This document shows positions 61,239 through 64,000 of a stretch of 64,000 nt of DNA, piece by piece. Source of the stretch: Nitrosomonas sp. (GTDB taxonomy: Bacteria; Pseudomonadota; Gammaproteobacteria; Burkholderiales; Nitrosomonadaceae); the NCBI GenBank assembly GCA_021582655.1, contig CP091135.1, positions 516,549 through 580,548 of the forward strand, in the 5' to 3' direction. The first letter of the stretch is position 1. Each line of letters begins with the position of its first letter. The position numbers and the translations under genes are program-made. The notes beneath the pieces were generated by a model. The model was not told where the DNA came from, made no database searches, and saw nothing but the letters and a program-made list of their open reading frames with translations.

Positions 61239-61745
61239 CTATTCATCCGACTGCGTGGCACGAATATGTGCATTGACAAACGCATTGACACGCAATCGTC
61301 CGGGGCGCACCCGGCCATCCGGATAGAATCGCTTGAAATAAATCATTTTATGATCCCGAGCTACCGCACGCAAATGCTTCAACATCACCACCGTCACTGC
61401 ATGCGATTCCGCAGCCCACGCATTAACCAGAAAAATCTCGCCCGCTTTGCTATCCTCGAACGCCAGTTCCCCTTTTCCCGCCAGCCAAAGCTCGCCTTTC
61501 TCCAGGGTGGTCAACGCCCAGCCGATAAATCCAACCACACGATCGCCACTGGCAGCGATCAAATAATGCCCACGATTGATTTGCCCCACCAGTACACGCG
61601 ACCAATGCCCGAAAGGTAATCGCGCAAATGCCGGTTTGGTCATCAGATAGCCAACCGTCAATCCAAGCGCATGTGCCGGATGAATCCCGGTTATCAAGCG
61701 AATTTTGGAAGCATCGATAGGGTCTCCAGGTATTTTTCCCGGCAT
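61239..61745 (-). CDS. HlyC-like (GNAT-fold) acyltransferase, tentative
   Basis: A 168-residue cytoplasmic protein that I assign only tentatively. The order YLMTKPAFARLPFGHW, then HYLIAASGDRVVGFIGWALT, EIFLVNAWAA and LRAVARDHKMIYFKR, resembles RTX toxin-activating lysine acyltransferases, which have a GNAT-like fold. The His expected near the N-terminus of HlyC could be His51 in FGHW. No RTX toxin or type I secretion gene is in the window, so a toxin role is not supported locally. It lies 54 bp upstream of metY on the same strand and may share its transcript. Confidence 0.5.
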   Translation of the reverse strand: MPGKIPGDPIDASKIRLITGIHPAHALGLTVGYLMTKPAFARLPFGHWSRVLVGQINRGHYLIAASGDRVVGFIGWALTTLEKGELWLAGKGELAFEDSKAGEIFLVNAWAAESHAVTVVMLKHLRAVARDHKMIYFKRFYPDGRVRPGRLRVNAFVNAHIRATQSDE

Positions 61746-62023
61746 TGTCTGATCCTCATGGTGCGGACCATCGACATCATTTTCAATACGAAATCGATGT
61801 ATGGCGCGCTATTTCCGATTTGATATTTCTCATCACCGGCAGCGGTCTTTTTACCGTGTTGTTCCAATCAAGTCAATCACAGGTCAGCGAACGAACAACG
61901 CGACACACTCTCGCATTCAGACATTATTCAGTTCCCAAGTCACACAATGAGATCCGCAATACCAGAAAAAACTGGTGTGAGATGAAGAAAAACTCAACTG
62001 TCGATCTACTCAGGAGGCGTACC

Positions 62024-62353
62024 ATGAACACCAACAAAACACTGATCCTTGTCGCCGTCATCAGCATGTTTCTGCTTGCCGGATGTATAGCCACCCCCTA
62101 TTACGGCAGTATCGGATATTATCGCGGCACCGCTTACGGCTACGGCCACCAACCATCAGTATATTATGGCAGCAGCCACGGTTATCTCAGCAATCAGCGG
62201 CATATCCATGTCGGGCCAAGACACTTTATCGGTAGCCGCATCCACCTTCACGGCGGCCACAAACACAGCATCGGCGGACACCGGCATTGGGGCGGCGGGC
62301 ATAAACACTTCGGTGGCGGTCACCACGGCAGAGGGCACCGGGGACATCGCTGA
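62024..62353 (+). CDS. His/Gly-rich lipoprotein
   Basis: A 109-residue exported lipoprotein. The ATG at 62024 has a perfect AGGAGG seven bases upstream, and the signal ends in lipobox LLAGC (about residue 21). The mature part starts with Tyr/Gly-rich sequence (YYGSIGYYRGTAYGYG) and ends in repeated GGHxH units: the last 40 residues hold about 14 His and 18 Gly. Metal binding or a structural cell-envelope role is possible. The frame stays open further upstream to 61745, but that part looks non-coding. Confidence 0.72.
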   Translation: MNTNKTLILVAVISMFLLAGCIATPYYGSIGYYRGTAYGYGHQPSVYYGSSHGYLSNQRHIHVGPRHFIGSRIHLHGGHKHSIGGHRHWGGGHKHFGGGHHGRGHRGHR

Positions 62354-62366
62354 AAGAAATAATCGG

Positions 62367-62415
62367 ATTAAGGAAGCGCCAATTAATTGGCTACATAAGC
62401 TAAGCAAATCGCTTC
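62367..62415 (-). repeat. Dispersed intergenic repeat, copy H (partial)
   Basis: A partial, reversed copy: TAAGGAAGCGCCAATTAATTGG followed by CAAATCGCTTCGTTGCG, the outer 45-50 bp of the family right end. The rest is missing. It sits between the lipoprotein gene and kup, just upstream of a TATAAT at 62461. Confidence 0.55.
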
Positions 62416-62489
62416 GTTGCGAAAATACCAAACAACATCGAGTCGATAAAAGAGTAGGCATATAATGCTGATCTTTATGCGTGGCGGCT

Positions 62490-64000
62490 ATGATCAATCC
62501 AAGCGGAAAGCAAAAAAATAAGGCTGAAAACACATCATTAGGTGTTTTGAGTTTGGCAGCATTGGGGGTTGTCTACGGCGACATCGGCACAAGTCCGCTG
62601 TATGTCATGAAAACCGTTTTCGACCCCAATCACGGCCTTACTGTCACAGAAAGCAATATCATCGGTATTGTATCGTTGATTTTCTGGACAATTATGATTG
62701 TCGTCACATTGAAATATATCACGCTGATTCTTCGTGCCGACAATCACGGCGAAGGCGGCATCATGGCACTGTTGTCGCTTTCCAGTTCATCAATCGGCGA
62801 TCGCCCAAAATTGCGCAATGCATTGTTTATACTCGGTGCATTTGGCGCCGCACTATTCTATGGTGATGGCGTCATTACACCCGCAATCTCGGTTTTGAGT
62901 GCAGTGGAAGGTCTAGAAGTCGCAACGCCTTTGTTCCGGCCTTATGTATTACCGATAACCCTGGTCATTTTGATTTCACTGTTCTTGATTCAGCGACATG
63001 GAACCGGCCGGGTTGGTGCGGTGTTTGGACCCATAACTTTACTATGGTTTATTACACTGGGAGTGACCGGAGCGATCAATACGGCTATCGCTCCAGAAAT
63101 TCTTCAAGCATTCAATCCATTACACGCTATTAATTTTTGCTTGAATAATGGATTGCTTGCTTTCATTGCTTTCGGTGCCATCATCCTGGCGGTAACAGGG
63201 GGTGAGGCTCTCTACGCCGATATGGGGCATTTTGGCACAAAACCGATTCGGTTTGCCTGGTATGGATGCGTTCTACCGGCACTGATATTGAACTATCTGG
63301 GGCAAGGCGCGTTACTGCTTACCGATCCGTCCGCTATCGCCAATCCGTTTTTTTTGTTGTTTCCATCCTGGGCGCTTTATCCAGCGGTTGCATTAGCAAC
63401 CGCAGCGACGGTAATTGCATCTCAAGCGGTTGTTTCCGGAGTGTTCTCAGTAACCCGCCAAGCGATTCAGCTCGGCTTTTTGCCACGAATGCGGATTTTA
63501 CATACGTCGAGTCAGCGAATTGGTCAGATTTATATCCCGTTTGTTAACCGGATACTCCTGGTCGCCGTGATTCTGGCGGTAGTGGGATTCGAGTCTTCGT
63601 CAAATCTTGCTTCGGCGTATGGCGTAGCGGTCACGATGACCATGGTGATTGAAACCATTCTAACTTTCTTTGTGCTGCGTTTTACCTGGAACTATCCATT
63701 AATCGCCAGCTTGGCGGCAACCGTTTTTTTTCTTACGGTGGATGCCACATTTTTTGCAGCCACGATACTGAAAATCTTTCAGGGCGGTTGGTTTCCCTTG
63801 GCAATTGGTGTTGCCATCTTTTCTATCATGATGACATGGAATAGCGGGCACAAAATTATGCTTGAGCAATTGCGTGCAGATGATCTGCCACTCGAACCGT
63901 TCCTGCAGTCGCTCCTGGCGCACCCGCCTGTTCGTGTGAGCGGAACAGCGGTTTTTTTGACTTCCAATCATATTGGAGTACCGCATGCGCTGTTGCATAA
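62490..64000 (+). CDS. kup: Kup-type potassium transporter (3' end outside window)
   Basis: Inner-membrane K+/H+ symporter of the KUP/HAK family. The first 503 residues are present of about 620-630 expected. The signature ALGVVYGDIGTSPLYVMK lies at residues about 24-41, followed by ADNHGEGGIMAL, LFYGDGVITPAISVLSAVEGL, AVTGGEALYADMGHFG and VASQAVVSGVFSVTRQA-like segments. About twelve helices are visible before the cytoplasmic tail starts. The ATG at 62490 gives MINPSGKQKNKAENTSLGVL. A TATAAT at 62461 is a possible -10 box, although transcript and start would be close. Confidence 0.95.
   Translation, partial: MINPSGKQKNKAENTSLGVLSLAALGVVYGDIGTSPLYVMKTVFDPNHGLTVTESNIIGIVSLIFWTIMIVVTLKYITLILRADNHGEGGIMALLSLSSSSIGDRPKLRNALFILGAFGAALFYGDGVITPAISVLSAVEGLEVATPLFRPYVLPITLVILISLFLIQRHGTGRVGAVFGPITLLWFITLGVTGAINTAIAPEILQAFNPLHAINFCLNNGLLAFIAFGAIILAVTGGEALYADMGHFGTKPIRFAWYGCVLPALILNYLGQGALLLTDPSAIANPFFLLFPSWALYPAVALATAATVIASQAVVSGVFSVTRQAIQLGFLPRMRILHTSSQRIGQIYIPFVNRILLVAVILAVVGFESSSNLASAYGVAVTMTMVIETILTFFVLRFTWNYPLIASLAATVFFLTVDATFFAATILKIFQGGWFPLAIGVAIFSIMMTWNSGHKIMLEQLRADDLPLEPFLQSLLAHPPVRVSGTAVFLTSNHIGVPHALLH

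Noticed and set aside
61745-62023. Longer N-terminus for the His-rich lipoprotein
   Set aside because: A perfect ribosome-binding site and a lipoprotein signal mark the ATG at 62024; the upstream part starts with TTG and lacks any family features.

Overview
The window looks like a betaproteobacterial chromosome, most likely a Nitrosomonas-type ammonia oxidiser (Nitrosomonadaceae). This is inferred from the combination of genes, since no amo/hao genes are present. The combination is: an S12-S7-EF-G-EF-Tu operon, gyrA-serC-pheA-hisC-tyrA, a hopanoid cluster (hpnA, squalene-hopene cyclase, hpnG), a PEP-CTERM surface protein, an SbtA/SbtB-type bicarbonate uptake pair and a membrane-anchored copper oxidase system. 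The DNA is almost entirely chromosomal core. I see no rRNA, tRNA, CRISPR array, prophage or intact insertion sequence.

Layout. 0-4.4 kb: str operon on the minus strand, with a good sigma70 promoter and tuf complete except for its stop codon. 4.6-8.7 kb: yajQ and argD-argF-argG (minus). 9-17 kb: gyrA-serC-serA-pheA-hisC-tyrA (plus), packed with overlaps. 17-20.2 kb: accessory stretch with a PEP-CTERM protein and its terminator, a secreted protein with a duplicated domain, a SemiSWEET and a decayed DUF4160/DUF2442 pair. 20.2-30 kb: yggS, metG, apbC, dcd, a TIGR03790 protein, a two-nuclease TM0106-type protein, DUF423 and xseA. 30.5-36 kb: orphan exbB, then hpnA-mlaA-shc-hpnG. 36-41 kb: ABC exporter and the copper pair (multicopper oxidase plus His-rich cupredoxin). 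41-48 kb: RND efflux, a fused aroK-aroB gene and dgt. 48.5-53.2 kb: hemE, a two-component system and sbtA-sbtB. 53.3-64 kb: plsC, apaH, dapB, bamE, fur, mltB, mdh, ppiC, metY, an acyltransferase-like gene, a His-rich lipoprotein and the start of kup, which runs off the right edge.

Two themes stand out. First, a family of about 95-155 bp intergenic repeats with terminal inverted repeats occurs eight times. Four copies abut or overlap the stop codon of a neighbouring gene, and yajQ and exbB are each bracketed by two copies in the same orientation. Second, the copper pair is unusual. The oxidase carries its only HCH (type 1) cysteine motif in its first cupredoxin domain and HDH in its last, while the overlapping partner gene encodes a separate membrane-anchored cupredoxin with an HC-x4-H-x4-M site and a very His-rich linker. 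Other points of interest are the AroK-AroB fusion, the broken DUF4160 gene and the SbtB homologue without the usual C-terminal Cys loop.

Starts were revised where an upstream alternative codon gave an unlikely extension. All functions are inferred from motifs and family recognition by eye; no searches were run.
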